Part shown: positions 7,330 through 13,278 of the stretch, one piece after another
Position numbering within the stretch: position 1 is the first letter of the stretch
Layout of the letters: every line of letters begins with the position of its first letter
DNA from: Pseudomonas sp. PGPPP3
GTDB lineage: Bacteria > Pseudomonadota > Gammaproteobacteria > Pseudomonadales > Pseudomonadaceae
Length of the DNA stretch: 13,278 nt
NCBI GenBank assembly: GCA_002256055.1
Contig: NKIE01000033.1
Span: 1-13,278, forward strand
Direction: 5' to 3'
Program-made: the position numbers and the translations under genes
The notes under the pieces: model-generated
The model's input: the letters and a program-made list of their open reading frames with translations, nothing else
What the model was told of the DNA's origin: nothing
Database searches by the model: none

Positions 7330-7938
7330 TTAAGGCGCGGGCGGGTAGTTGCTGAGGGCGTCTTGGATGGTCTGGCGCAGCACTTTGTTGCGTGCGGCCT
7401 GGCCGTCATCGGTGGTGCGGTTCTCGGCGCTGTTGCTCCACACTTCTACGCCACTGGCGGCCTCGATCAGGCGGACCTGCACAATCAGGTAGTGCTCCTC
7501 GTAGGTGCGTCGCAGCGGCACGCTGCCGGCCATTCCGTAGGTGTTGCCGTACGGACTGTGGCCATAGTAGGCGCCGCGGTCATCGTAGGTTTCCACCTGG
7601 CGGCGCTCGGTACGGATTTGGCTGCTCACGAGCAGAGCGGCCTTGGCGCCGCCCTGGGTCGGGCGCAGGCCGTGCTGGTCGAGGCTGTTGGCGAGCAGTT
7701 CGGCGATTTGCGCGGGGTCCGCCCAACCGGCACCGGCCGGCAGTTGGCCATTTTGCCAGGCCCAGCTGCGGTAACGGCCGTAGTCGCGGGGCGCGGCCGG
7801 GTAGGCGCTGCGGTCGAAGGTCTGTGCGGCAGCCGCCGGTGCGGGTGGCAGCGGCGTGGACTGCGGGCTGTAGGGGTTGGGGCTCGAGCAGGCGGCCAGC
7901 ATCAGGCTGGTGCTGAGCAACAAAATGCGCAGGCTCAT
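7330..7938 (-). CDS. DUF4136-type outer-membrane or periplasmic lipoprotein
   Basis: A 202-residue protein with an N-terminal lipoprotein signal: basic start (MSLR), hydrophobic stretch, and lipobox LAAC with the lipidated Cys at residue 17. A Pro/Ser-rich linker (about 18-38) follows, then a domain with YRSWAWQNG, an Asn/Leu-rich helix, [12 protein letters not shown], a Tyr/Gly-rich turn ([17 protein letters not shown]), [22 protein letters not shown] and a C-terminal helix, the pattern of DUF4136. The residue after Cys is Ser, not Asp, which favours outer-membrane sorting. Function is unknown. The start ATG at 7938 has GGAG upstream, located within the end of cmoM, and only 2 bases separate it from the cmoM stop, so it is the last gene of the maoC–mazG–cmoM cluster. 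Confidence 0.82.
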   Translation of the reverse strand: MSLRILLLSTSLMLAACSSPNPYSPQSTPLPPAPAAAAQTFDRSAYPAAPRDYGRYRSWAWQNGQLPAGAGWADPAQIAELLANSLDQHGLRPTQGGAKAALLVSSQIRTERRQVETYDDRGAYYGHSPYGNTYGMAGSVPLRRTYEEHYLIVQVRLIEAASGVEVWSNSAENRTTDDGQAARNKVLRQTIQDALSNYPPAP

Positions 7939-7940
7939 GG

Positions 7941-8717
7941 TTACTCCGTCAGATTCGGGCGGCAGATCCAGTGCAGGTAACGGCCCAAACCGGCAAAGCT
8001 CGGATGGCGGCGGTAGGCCAGCTCCATCTCGATCAGCTCGGCCAGGTTGTGAGTGGCAGTTTTCTCCTGGAAATCACGCGGCATGTAGTCGTGGAATACC
8101 CGCACGCCGCTTTGGCTGTCGACCGTCCAGTGCGCGGCAAGTTGCGTCGCCAGCTCGCGCGGATCGAGGGGCTGCTGCGGGGTCAGGCTCTGCTTTTCGC
8201 CGGCAAAACTGTGCTCGCGCAATTTGCGGAAATGGCCCTTGAGCAGGTTGCGGTAGATCAGCGCGTCCTTGTTGTAGAAGGCCAGCGACAGCCAACCCTC
8301 GGCAGTGGTGAGCTGGCGTAGCACGGGGAAGATGCTGTAAGGCTCGGCCAGCCATTCCAGCACGGCATGGCAGAGCACCAGGTCAAAGGGTTCCTGCAAT
8401 TGCCCCGGTAATTCCTGCCATGGCGCCTGGATAAACGTGGCGCTCTGGCCGGCGGCGGCAAAGCGCTCGCGGGCGCCCTCAAGCATCGGGGCGGCAGGTT
8501 CGGTGAAGGTCACCTGATGGCCTTGCTCGGCCAGCCACAGGGCCATATGGCCGAGCCCACCGCCGATATCCAGCACGCGCAGCGGTCGCTGTGGCAGCGC
8601 CTCGCGCAAGTCAGTCTGGAGCACGGCGAGGCGGATAGCGCCTTTGGCGCCACCGTAGATTTTTTCGGCAAAACGGGTGGCCAGTTGGTCGAAGTGGCGG
8701 TCGTCAGGCGCGCTCAT
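7941..8717 (-). CDS. cmoM: tRNA 5-carboxymethoxyuridine (cmo5U34) methyltransferase CmoM
   Basis: An S-adenosylmethionine-dependent class I methyltransferase, 258 residues (E. coli CmoM/SmtA is 261). It methylates cmo5U at position 34 of tRNAs that read four-fold codon boxes, giving mcmo5U and widening wobble decoding. Family signatures: [25 protein letters not shown] at the N-terminus, SAM motif [11 protein letters not shown] (about residues 48-57), [16 protein letters not shown] (about 111-126), [19 protein letters not shown], and the C-terminal [10 protein letters not shown] and LELEYRR-like segment [18 protein letters not shown]. These match E. coli CmoM motif by motif ([46 protein letters not shown]). 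Its ATG overlaps the stop of the mazG-like gene by four bases (ATGA), showing translational coupling. No strong ribosome site of its own is visible. Confidence 0.92.
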   Translation of the reverse strand: MSAPDDRHFDQLATRFAEKIYGGAKGAIRLAVLQTDLREALPQRPLRVLDIGGGLGHMALWLAEQGHQVTFTEPAAPMLEGARERFAAAGQSATFIQAPWQELPGQLQEPFDLVLCHAVLEWLAEPYSIFPVLRQLTTAEGWLSLAFYNKDALIYRNLLKGHFRKLREHSFAGEKQSLTPQQPLDPRELATQLAAHWTVDSQSGVRVFHDYMPRDFQEKTATHNLAELIEMELAYRRHPSFAGLGRYLHWICRPNLTE

Positions 8718-9019
8718 ACCGCGAACCTGCGTTCGTTATCGGCCAGCTTGGCCTCAAGGGCCTGGTCCATGTCGATGCCTAACTCGCTGCACAGCAGGGT
8801 CAGGTACATGAGAATGTCAGCCACTTCCTGACCCGCGTGTTCGCGCTGGGCGGGTGTCAGGGCGCGGGCTTCGGCGGGCTCCAGCCACTGGAAGATTTCC
8901 ACCAGCTCGGCCATTTCCACGCTGGCGGCCATGGCCAGGTTTTTTGGGTTGTGAAAACGCTGCCAGTCGTTCTGGTCGCGGATCGCGTGCAGGCGTTGAG
9001 TCAGTTCGCTGAGGTTCAT
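8714..9019 (-). CDS. MazG-like nucleotide pyrophosphohydrolase
   Basis: A 101-residue all-alpha NTP pyrophosphatase of the MazG / RS21-C6 (dCTPase-like) type. It would cleave non-canonical or surplus (d)NTPs to the monophosphate and pyrophosphate with Mg2+. The metal-binding pattern E-x-x-E ... E-x-x-D is present: Glu35/Glu38 in SVEMAELVEIFQW and Glu65/Asp68 in QEVADILMYL. The opening WQRFHNPKNLAMAASVEMAEL is characteristic of the stand-alone short family. Substrate cannot be assigned. It is the second gene of the minus-strand cluster, 26 bases after maoC and overlapping cmoM by four bases. The ribosome site AGGAG is buried in a 10-bp hairpin that also covers two bases of the start codon. Confidence 0.88.
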   Translation of the reverse strand: MNLSELTQRLHAIRDQNDWQRFHNPKNLAMAASVEMAELVEIFQWLEPAEARALTPAQREHAGQEVADILMYLTLLCSELGIDMDQALEAKLADNERRFAV

Positions 9020-9041
9020 GCGGTACTCCTAAGTACCGCAT
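9018..9041 (-). promoter_or_regulatory. Hairpin covering the ribosome binding site and start codon of the mazG-like gene
   Basis: ATGCGGTACT (9018-9027) and AGTACCGCAT (9032-9041) form a perfect 10-bp stem with the four-base loop CCTA (plus strand). On the transcript the loop and 3' arm contain UAGGAG, and the 3' arm ends with AU of the AUG start codon. It sits in the 26-base gap between maoC and the mazG-like gene. Translational control, or an mRNA processing or stability role, is inferred; no T-tract suggests it is not a terminator. Confidence 0.7.
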
Positions 9042-9045
9042 AGCT

Positions 9046-9924
9046 TCAAGCCTTGTGTGCGGCACCGCAAGAGTCGACAGGCTGCCAGCGGCCGCTCATA
9101 TGCACGGCGCCATCCTGGCCTTGCAGGCTGAGTTGACCGCGGGGGCCGGGGGCACTGGCCTGCAAGGTTACGGAGCCGGGCAGCAACAGCGGTTGCTGGA
9201 AGCGCACGCTCAGTTCGTAGCCCGCGTCGGGCAGGTGCTGTTGCAGTTCGGCCAGGGTGCGCGCCTTGTTCCAGAAGCCATGGGCAATGGCGCGGGGGAA
9301 ACCAAACAGCCGGGCGCTGATGGCGCTCAGGTGGATTGGATTGAAGTCGCCCGAGGAGCGGGCATAACGGCGGCCGATATCCGCTGGTGCGCGCCACTGC
9401 GCGACCTCGGCGAGGGGCAGTGGTGTTTGCGCTGTTGGGTTGACCGCCACGCCGGGCACCGACAGGCCACGGCAGAGCATGCGGCTTTCACCTTCCCAGA
9501 GCAGACCCAACTGGTCTTCCAGGCGGGTGATCAGGCTGAATACGCCGCCCTTGCTGTGGGGCTGCAGCGGTCCCAACTCGACGCTGACAGTAAAGGGCCC
9601 CAGGCCACCGAGGGGGCGCAGCACGCGTACACGGTTTTCCACATGCACCAGACCCAGCAGCGACAGTGGGAAGCGCGCATCGGTGAGCAATTGCATTTGT
9701 AGTGGGAAGGCCAGAATGTGCGGATAGGCTGCTGGCAGGTAAGCGCTGTTGGCTATCTCACATACCCGACGATACTGCGCCAGGTGCTTGGGATCGACAC
9801 TCAGTTCGGCACGCAAGCCCAGGTTCGGCAATTGCTGGCCGCGAATGCCGCGGCGCAAGGCCGCACGCAGAAACAGGCCGGGCAGGGCCGGGGGCGTGGC
9901 GAGGTGCTGCCAGACGGTGGGCAT
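9046..9924 (-). CDS. MaoC-type (R)-hydratase/dehydratase, HtdX-like
   Basis: A 292-residue double-hotdog protein. The C-terminal hotdog carries the hydratase-2 motif RRYARSSGDFNPIHLSAISARLFGFPRAIAHGFWNKA with the catalytic pair Asp193 and His198; the N-terminal half (about 40-150) looks like a degenerate hotdog without that motif. The family hydrates trans-2-enoyl thioesters or dehydrates (R)-3-hydroxyacyl thioesters. Length and context resemble mycobacterial HtdX, which neighbours FabG4 and FadA2, as this gene neighbours a two-domain FabG and a thiolase. The start is set at the ATG at 9924, with AAGGA 8 bases upstream and a promoter-like block behind it; a longer frame up to 10035 is Pro/Arg-rich and would run over that promoter. 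It is first in a minus-strand cluster with mazG-like, cmoM and the lipoprotein, although their functions are unrelated. Confidence 0.86.
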   Translation of the reverse strand: MPTVWQHLATPPALPGLFLRAALRRGIRGQQLPNLGLRAELSVDPKHLAQYRRVCEIANSAYLPAAYPHILAFPLQMQLLTDARFPLSLLGLVHVENRVRVLRPLGGLGPFTVSVELGPLQPHSKGGVFSLITRLEDQLGLLWEGESRMLCRGLSVPGVAVNPTAQTPLPLAEVAQWRAPADIGRRYARSSGDFNPIHLSAISARLFGFPRAIAHGFWNKARTLAELQQHLPDAGYELSVRFQQPLLLPGSVTLQASAPGPRGQLSLQGQDGAVHMSGRWQPVDSCGAAHKA

Positions 9925-9948
9925 AGGCGGATTCCTTGGGCGAAGTGG

Positions 9949-9986
9949 CCCGCAGCTTAGCGTCTTGGTTAGTGTGGGCATTGGCC
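9949..9986 (-). promoter_or_regulatory. Candidate promoter/activator block of maoC (shared with the thiolase gene)
   Basis: Read on the minus strand: GGCCAATGCC (9986-9977), 15 bases, then GCTAAGCTGCGGG (9961-9949), ending 24 bases before the maoC ATG. TAAGCT would be a -10 hexamer with AATGCC 17 bases upstream in the -35 position, a poor -35 that suggests an activator. The same two blocks at the same spacing stand before the thiolase gene at 12613-12650. Confidence 0.55.
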
Positions 9987-10041
9987 GTGGGGCCGAGCGT
10001 AACGGCGCGCCAGTCAATCGGCGGGCCGGCCACATCTGACC

Positions 10042-10071
10042 TTGAAGCCTTAGGCTAGAGCTGCCTAAGAT
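10042..10071 (+). promoter_or_regulatory. Candidate promoter of the AraC-type gene with embedded inverted repeat
   Basis: TTGAAG (10042-10047) and TAAGAT (10066-10071), 18 bases apart, form a reasonable sigma-70 promoter about 35 bases before the start codon. A perfect inverted repeat, CTTAGGC (10049-10055) and GCCTAAG (10063-10069) with a 7-base spacer, lies between and overlaps the -10. A bound protein there would block transcription, so repression is inferred. Confidence 0.45.
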
Positions 10072-10105
10072 GGCCGCGCCTCATTCATAACAAGAATTCT
10101 TATCT

Positions 10106-11110
10106 ATGCGTGATCTCACCGACGATGTGGCGCTGATGCGTCTGGCGTTCGACGCGCTGCGAGCCAGTGGTGCCGATCCTGATCGGGTGCTGGCGCGGCT
10201 GGGCATGCCGGCCGGCGTATTGCCCAGCGGCCGCTACCCGCACATGGCGCAAGTGCTGTTCTGGAAGGCTGCCAGCGAAGAGTGCGGCGAAGAGCATGTG
10301 GGGTTGTACCTGGCTCAACACTTGCCGGCGTTCCACGGCCTGCTGCTGGAATACATGTTTCTCTCCAGCGAAACCTTCGGTGATGGCCTGCGCCATGCCC
10401 TGCGCTACGTGCGCCTGCTCTCTGACAGCTTGAGCGCCAAGCTGGATGTTCAGGGCGAGATTGCCACCCTGACCATGGGCATGAGTGCCGACGTGCCCCG
10501 GCACTTCCCGGAGATGCTCGCGGGTGCGGTGGTTCGTATGTTCAGCGCCCTGACCGAGGGTGACTTCAAACCCCGCGAAGTGCGCTTCATGCATGCCGAG
10601 GGTGCGCCGCTGGCGCGCTATGAGCAGGTCTATGGCTGCCCGGTGCGCTTCGCTCAGCCCCACTATGCGCTGGTTTTTGATGCCGCCGTGCTGGCCAAGG
10701 CCTCGCGCCACGCCGCCCCGGAACTGCTGCAGATGCACGAATCCCTGGCCCGCCGGCAACTGGCCGAGGGCGAGCGCCTGGATTTGGTGCGCCAGGTGCG
10801 CGAGCTGATCGCCGAATTGCTGGTGGATAACGGCGCCACCCTGGAGCAGGTGGCGGCGCGGCTGAACATGCCGGCCCGACGCCTGCGCGAACGCCTGGCC
10901 GTGGCCGGCGTGCGCTTCAACGACCTGATCACCGACTACCGCTGCCGGCTGGCCAAAGACTTGCTGCTGAACACCGACGAACGCATTGATGTAATTGTCG
11001 AGCGCACGGGCTTCTCCGAGCCGAGCACCTTTTACCGCGCCTTCAAGCGCTGGGTCGGCGAAACCCCGGTGGAGTTCCGCCGCCGTGGGCGCTGCTCAAG
11101 TACCGTCTAA
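10106..11110 (+). CDS. AraC-family transcriptional regulator with Arabinose_bd-type N-terminal domain
   Basis: A 334-residue cytoplasmic regulator. The N-terminal region (about 1-210; DPDRVLARLGMP, FWKAASEECGEEHVGLYLAQ, SETFGDGLRHALRYVRLLSD) matches the arrangement of the PF12625-type ligand domain seen in OruR- and ArgR-like Pseudomonas regulators. The C-terminal part (about 235-330) has two helix-turn-helix units, TLEQVAARLNMPARRLRERLAVAGVRF and the signature LLNTDERIDVIVERTGFSEPSTFYRAFKRWVGETPVEFR. The start at ATG 10106 has only a weak AAGAA ribosome site within the palindrome AAGAATTCTT (10092-10101). It is divergent from maoC, convergent with fabG, and lies between the three acyl-chain genes, so it is likely their regulator; the effector is unknown. 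A bidirectional terminator follows. Confidence 0.9.
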   Translation: MRDLTDDVALMRLAFDALRASGADPDRVLARLGMPAGVLPSGRYPHMAQVLFWKAASEECGEEHVGLYLAQHLPAFHGLLLEYMFLSSETFGDGLRHALRYVRLLSDSLSAKLDVQGEIATLTMGMSADVPRHFPEMLAGAVVRMFSALTEGDFKPREVRFMHAEGAPLARYEQVYGCPVRFAQPHYALVFDAAVLAKASRHAAPELLQMHESLARRQLAEGERLDLVRQVRELIAELLVDNGATLEQVAARLNMPARRLRERLAVAGVRFNDLITDYRCRLAKDLLLNTDERIDVIVERTGFSEPSTFYRAFKRWVGETPVEFRRRGRCSSTV

Positions 11111-11120
11111 GGCTGATACG

Positions 11121-11149
11121 AAAAAGCCCACCAGTTGGCGGGCTTTTTT
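11121..11149. terminator. Bidirectional rho-independent terminator
   Basis: AAAAAGCCC (11121-11129) is matched by GGGCTTTTTT (11140-11149), with an inner CC/GG pair, one A-C mismatch and the loop AGTT. T-tracts follow the stem on either strand. It lies between the AraC stop (11110) and the stop of the convergent fabG gene (11162), and can serve both. Confidence 0.92.
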
Positions 11150-11161
11150 ATGCGGGAGGGA

Positions 11162-12517
11162 TCAGGCGCCGAGCAAGCTCTGCCCACACACGCGCAGGAC
11201 CTGGCCGGTAACGCTGCCCGAGGTGGGCTGAGCGAACCAGGCAGCCGCTTCGGCGACGTCTTGCGGCTGACCTCCCTGGCTCATGGAGTTCATCCGCCGG
11301 CCCGCCTCGCGAATCCCCAGGGGAATGGCCGCGGTCATCTGGGTTTCGATAAAGCCCGGGGCGATGGCGTTGAGGGTGATGCCGCGCTTGCCCAGGGCTG
11401 GCGCCCAGGCGGCGGCGAGGCCGATCAGACCGGCTTTGCTCACCGCATAGTTGCTCTGGCCCATGTTGCCGGCGATGCCGCTGATCGAGGCGAGCAGCAC
11501 CACGCGGCCGTTGTCGTGCAGCTTGCCGGCGTCCAGCAGGGCCTGGGTCAGTACTTGCGGGGCGCGCAGGTTGACGTTGATCACCGAGTCCCAGAGCGCT
11601 TCGCTCATGTTCTTCAGGGTCTTGTCGCGGGTAATGCCGGCGTTGTGGATGACGATGTCGACGCCGTCACCCAGTGCCGCCACCAGTTGCGCACCTGCAT
11701 CCACGGCGCAGATATCCAGCGCCAGGGCCTGCCCACCAAGGCGCGCGGCCAGAGCATCAAGCGCGTCTTTGGCCTGGGGCACGTCCAGCAATACCACCTT
11801 GGCGCCATCGCGGGCCAGGGTTTCGCTGATGGCGGCGCCGATGCCACGGCTGGCGCCAGTGACCAGAGCGATCTTGCCCGCCAGGGGGCGGCTCCAGTCA
11901 CTGACCTGGGCCGCGCACGGGCTCAGGCGCAGCACTTGGCCAGACACGTAGGCGCTTTTCGGCGAGAGGAAGAAGCGCAGGGCGCCTTCCAGTTGGTCTT
12001 CGGCACCCTTGCCGACGTAGATCAGCTGCACGCTGCCGCCACGGCGGATTTCCTTGCCCAGGGAACGGCTGAAACCTTCCAGCGAGCGCTGGACGCTGGC
12101 GGCCACCGGGTCTTTCAGCGACTCCGGCGCGCGCGCCAGGATCACCACCCGCGGGCATTTGCCCAGGCCCTTGAAGGCCGGCTGGAAGAAGTTGCGCAGC
12201 TCAATCAGTTGTTCAAACGAGGTTAAGTCGCTGGCATCAAAGATCAGTGCTTTGAGTTTTGGGCCGTGCTCGGCAGTCCAGCGTGGCAGGCCAAAGGCAC
12301 CTTCGACGGCGCTGTAGTTGTCACTGGTGAGTTTATTCAGGCAGGCGCTGGCGGCTGTGGCCAGGGCGCCGGTGCCACCCAGCAGCAGCGCGCCGTTTAC
12401 CGGCTGGACGCGTCCGGCTTGCCAGCGTTCCAGGCGCAGCGGGGCCGGCAGACCAAGGGCGCCGACCAGGCGGCGGCCCAGGTTGGAATTGGCGAAGGCT
12501 AAGTAACGGTCGGACAT
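11162..12517 (-). CDS. fabG: High-molecular-weight 3-oxoacyl-thioester reductase (FabG4-like)
   Basis: A 451-residue short-chain dehydrogenase with an extra N-terminal domain. Residues 1-about 205 form a flavodoxin-like domain without a cofactor signature; residues about 210-451 form the ketoreductase: glycine motif TGASRGIG (220-227), NAG (292-294), and catalytic Ser344, Tyr357 and Lys361 in the YAVSK segment. It reduces 3-oxoacyl thioesters to (R)-3-hydroxyacyl thioesters, with NAD(P)H. Ordinary FabG is about 245 residues; this length and layout match mycobacterial FabG4 (454 residues), which prefers NADH and acyl-CoA. The missing quinone or flavin site means the N-domain is probably structural. 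It is divergent from the thiolase (164-base gap) and near maoC, as in the mycobacterial HtdX–FabG4–FadA2 set. The start at 12517 is supported by GGAG about 10 bases upstream. Confidence 0.92.
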   Translation of the reverse strand: MSDRYLAFANSNLGRRLVGALGLPAPLRLERWQAGRVQPVNGALLLGGTGALATAASACLNKLTSDNYSAVEGAFGLPRWTAEHGPKLKALIFDASDLTSFEQLIELRNFFQPAFKGLGKCPRVVILARAPESLKDPVAASVQRSLEGFSRSLGKEIRRGGSVQLIYVGKGAEDQLEGALRFFLSPKSAYVSGQVLRLSPCAAQVSDWSRPLAGKIALVTGASRGIGAAISETLARDGAKVVLLDVPQAKDALDALAARLGGQALALDICAVDAGAQLVAALGDGVDIVIHNAGITRDKTLKNMSEALWDSVINVNLRAPQVLTQALLDAGKLHDNGRVVLLASISGIAGNMGQSNYAVSKAGLIGLAAAWAPALGKRGITLNAIAPGFIETQMTAAIPLGIREAGRRMNSMSQGGQPQDVAEAAAWFAQPTSGSVTGQVLRVCGQSLLGA

Positions 12518-12541
12518 GCTCGGGCTCCAGCAGGTGGATCA

Positions 12542-12580
12542 AAAGTGTCGCCACTTTACCCAGCCCGGTGGATTGCGCAA
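12542..12580 (-). promoter_or_regulatory. Candidate fabG promoter with inverted repeat
   Basis: On the minus strand TTGCGC (12580-12575) and TAAAGT (12558-12553) are 16 bases apart. The perfect inverted repeat AAAGTG (12542-12547) and CACTTT (12552-12557), spacer 4 bases, overlaps the -10 and lies 24 bases before the fabG ATG. The palindrome ATTGCGCAAT (12572-12581) covers the -35. Regulation of fabG at this site is inferred. Confidence 0.4.
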
Positions 12581-12612
12581 TTGACCGCGCCTGACTCTCG
12601 ATCCGGCATGCC

Positions 12613-12650
12613 GGCCAATGCCGTGGCCGCTGACGGCGCTAGGCTGCAGG
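12613..12650 (+). promoter_or_regulatory. Candidate promoter/activator block of the thiolase gene (shared with maoC)
   Basis: GGCCAATGCC (12613-12622), 15 bases, then GCTAGGCTGCAGG (12638-12650), ending 31 bases before the thiolase ATG. TAGGCT (12640-12645) fits a -10 with AATGCC 17 bases upstream. The block matches that of maoC at 23 aligned block positions except two, with identical spacing. Confidence 0.55.
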
Positions 12651-12681
12651 GACTTACTGTGCATTCTCAAAGGAACTCTCC

Positions 12682-13278
12682 ATGACCCAGCTGCGTCGGG
12701 TCGCCATTGTTGGCGGCAACCGTATTCCTTTCGCCCGTTCCAATACGGTGTATGCCACCGCCAGCAACCAGGAAATGCTCACCAGCGCCCTTGATGGCTT
12801 GGTGGAGCGCTTCAACCTGCACGGCGAGCGCATTGGTGATTTCGTTGCTGGCGCGGTGCTCAAGCATTCCCGCGACTTCAACCTGGCCCGCGAGTGCGTG
12901 CTGGGCTCGCGCCTGTCGCCGGAAACCACCGCCTACGATTTGCAGCAGGCGTGCGGCACCGGGCTCGAGGCGGCGATTTTGGTGGCCAACAAGATCGCCC
13001 TGGGGCAGATCGACAGCGGTATCGCCGGCGGCGTCGACACCACTTCGGACGCACCGATTGGCGTGCACGAAGAGCTGCGCCATATCCTCCTGGCGGCCAA
13101 CCGCGGCAAGACCACCGGCGACAAGGTCAAAAGCCTGCTGAAGATTCGCCCGCGCCACCTGGCCCCATCGATCCCGCGCAATGGTGAACCACGCACCGGC
13201 CTGTCGATGGGCGAGTCCTGCGAGTTGATGGCGCAGCGCTGGGCCATTCCTCGCGACGAGCAAGATCAACTGGCGGTG
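12682..13278 (+). CDS. Thiolase / acetyl-CoA C-acetyltransferase, FadA2/FadI-like (3' end outside window)
   Basis: The first 199 residues of a thiolase; the frame is open to the window edge and a full protein would be about 390-440 residues. Signatures: RRVAIVGGNRIPFARS at the N-terminus, the acyl-accepting nucleophile Cys91 in DLQQACGTGLEAA, GGVDTTSDAPIGV, and the loop-domain GLSMGESCELMA with the usual NGEPRTG lead. The catalytic His and second Cys lie beyond the edge. It cleaves 3-ketoacyl-CoA with CoA or condenses two acyl-CoAs. The long insert with RGKTTGDKVKSLLKIRPRHL and the context (divergent FabG4-like reductase, nearby MaoC) favour the FadA2/FadI type over PhaA. The ATG at 12682 is preceded by AAGGAA. 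A promoter block shared with maoC lies upstream. Confidence 0.9.
   Translation, partial: MTQLRRVAIVGGNRIPFARSNTVYATASNQEMLTSALDGLVERFNLHGERIGDFVAGAVLKHSRDFNLARECVLGSRLSPETTAYDLQQACGTGLEAAILVANKIALGQIDSGIAGGVDTTSDAPIGVHEELRHILLAANRGKTTGDKVKSLLKIRPRHLAPSIPRNGEPRTGLSMGESCELMAQRWAIPRDEQDQLAV

Noticed and set aside
9925..10035. Longer N-terminus for the MaoC protein (start at 10035)
   Set aside because: The extra 37 residues are Pro/Arg-rich and would cover the shared promoter block; the ATG at 9924 has a good AAGGA site.
11135..12226. Plus-strand open frame (363 codons) opposite fabG
   Set aside because: It is antisense to a complete ketoreductase with all catalytic residues and has no recognisable domain.

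Overview
The window looks like chromosome from a gamma-proteobacterium of the genus Pseudomonas. It has high GC and GC-rich third codon positions. The proteins read as Pseudomonas-type, and the run hybrid kinase – TetR regulator – acyl-CoA dehydrogenase – ... – AMP nucleosidase resembles, from memory, the ladS–PA3973–PA3972–...–amn (PA3974 to PA3970) neighbourhood of P. aeruginosa. I see no mobile element, CRISPR array, rRNA or tRNA. Species cannot be fixed from the window.

Layout. (1) 1-2235 (+): a LadS-like hybrid sensor kinase whose N-terminus lies outside the window. (2) 2236-4614 (+): a TetR regulator preceded by a striking double palindromic operator, then an AidB-type acyl-CoA dehydrogenase whose start lies inside the 3' end of the regulator reading frame. 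(3) 4615-5652 (+): a terminator, a cobalamin riboswitch with visible core motifs, P1 stem and a candidate L5-L13 kissing loop, then a solitary CbiM-like cobalt transport permease under its control. (4) 5782-7254 (+): amn, AMP nucleosidase, followed by a long REP-like hairpin that separates it from convergent genes. (5) 9924-7330 (-): a four-gene rightward-to-leftward cluster of a MaoC-type hydratase, a MazG-like nucleotide pyrophosphohydrolase, the tRNA-modifying methyltransferase CmoM and a DUF4136 lipoprotein. (6) 10106-11110 (+): an AraC-type regulator divergent from maoC. (7) 12517-11162 (-): a 451-residue high-molecular-weight FabG, convergent with the AraC gene across a bidirectional terminator. 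(8) 12682-13278 (+): the first 199 residues of a thiolase, running off the window.

How the genes may work together. The maoC hydratase, two-domain FabG and thiolase resemble the mycobacterial HtdX–FabG4–FadA2 set. Together they supply a 3-ketoacyl thiolase, a 3-ketoacyl reductase and a 3-hydroxyacyl hydratase/dehydratase, i.e. a compact acyl-chain elongation or beta-oxidation module, here with an AraC-type regulator placed in the middle. The maoC and thiolase promoters, about 2.7 kb apart and on opposite strands, share two sequence blocks at exactly the same spacing, which points to common regulation.

The most unusual non-coding structures are that shared promoter block, the twin TGAATC-N2-GATTCA operator, a 10-bp hairpin that encloses the ribosome binding site and part of the start codon of the mazG-like gene, and the riboswitch expression platform. 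No clearly undescribed multi-gene system is evident. The acyl-module regulon is the best candidate for something worth following.
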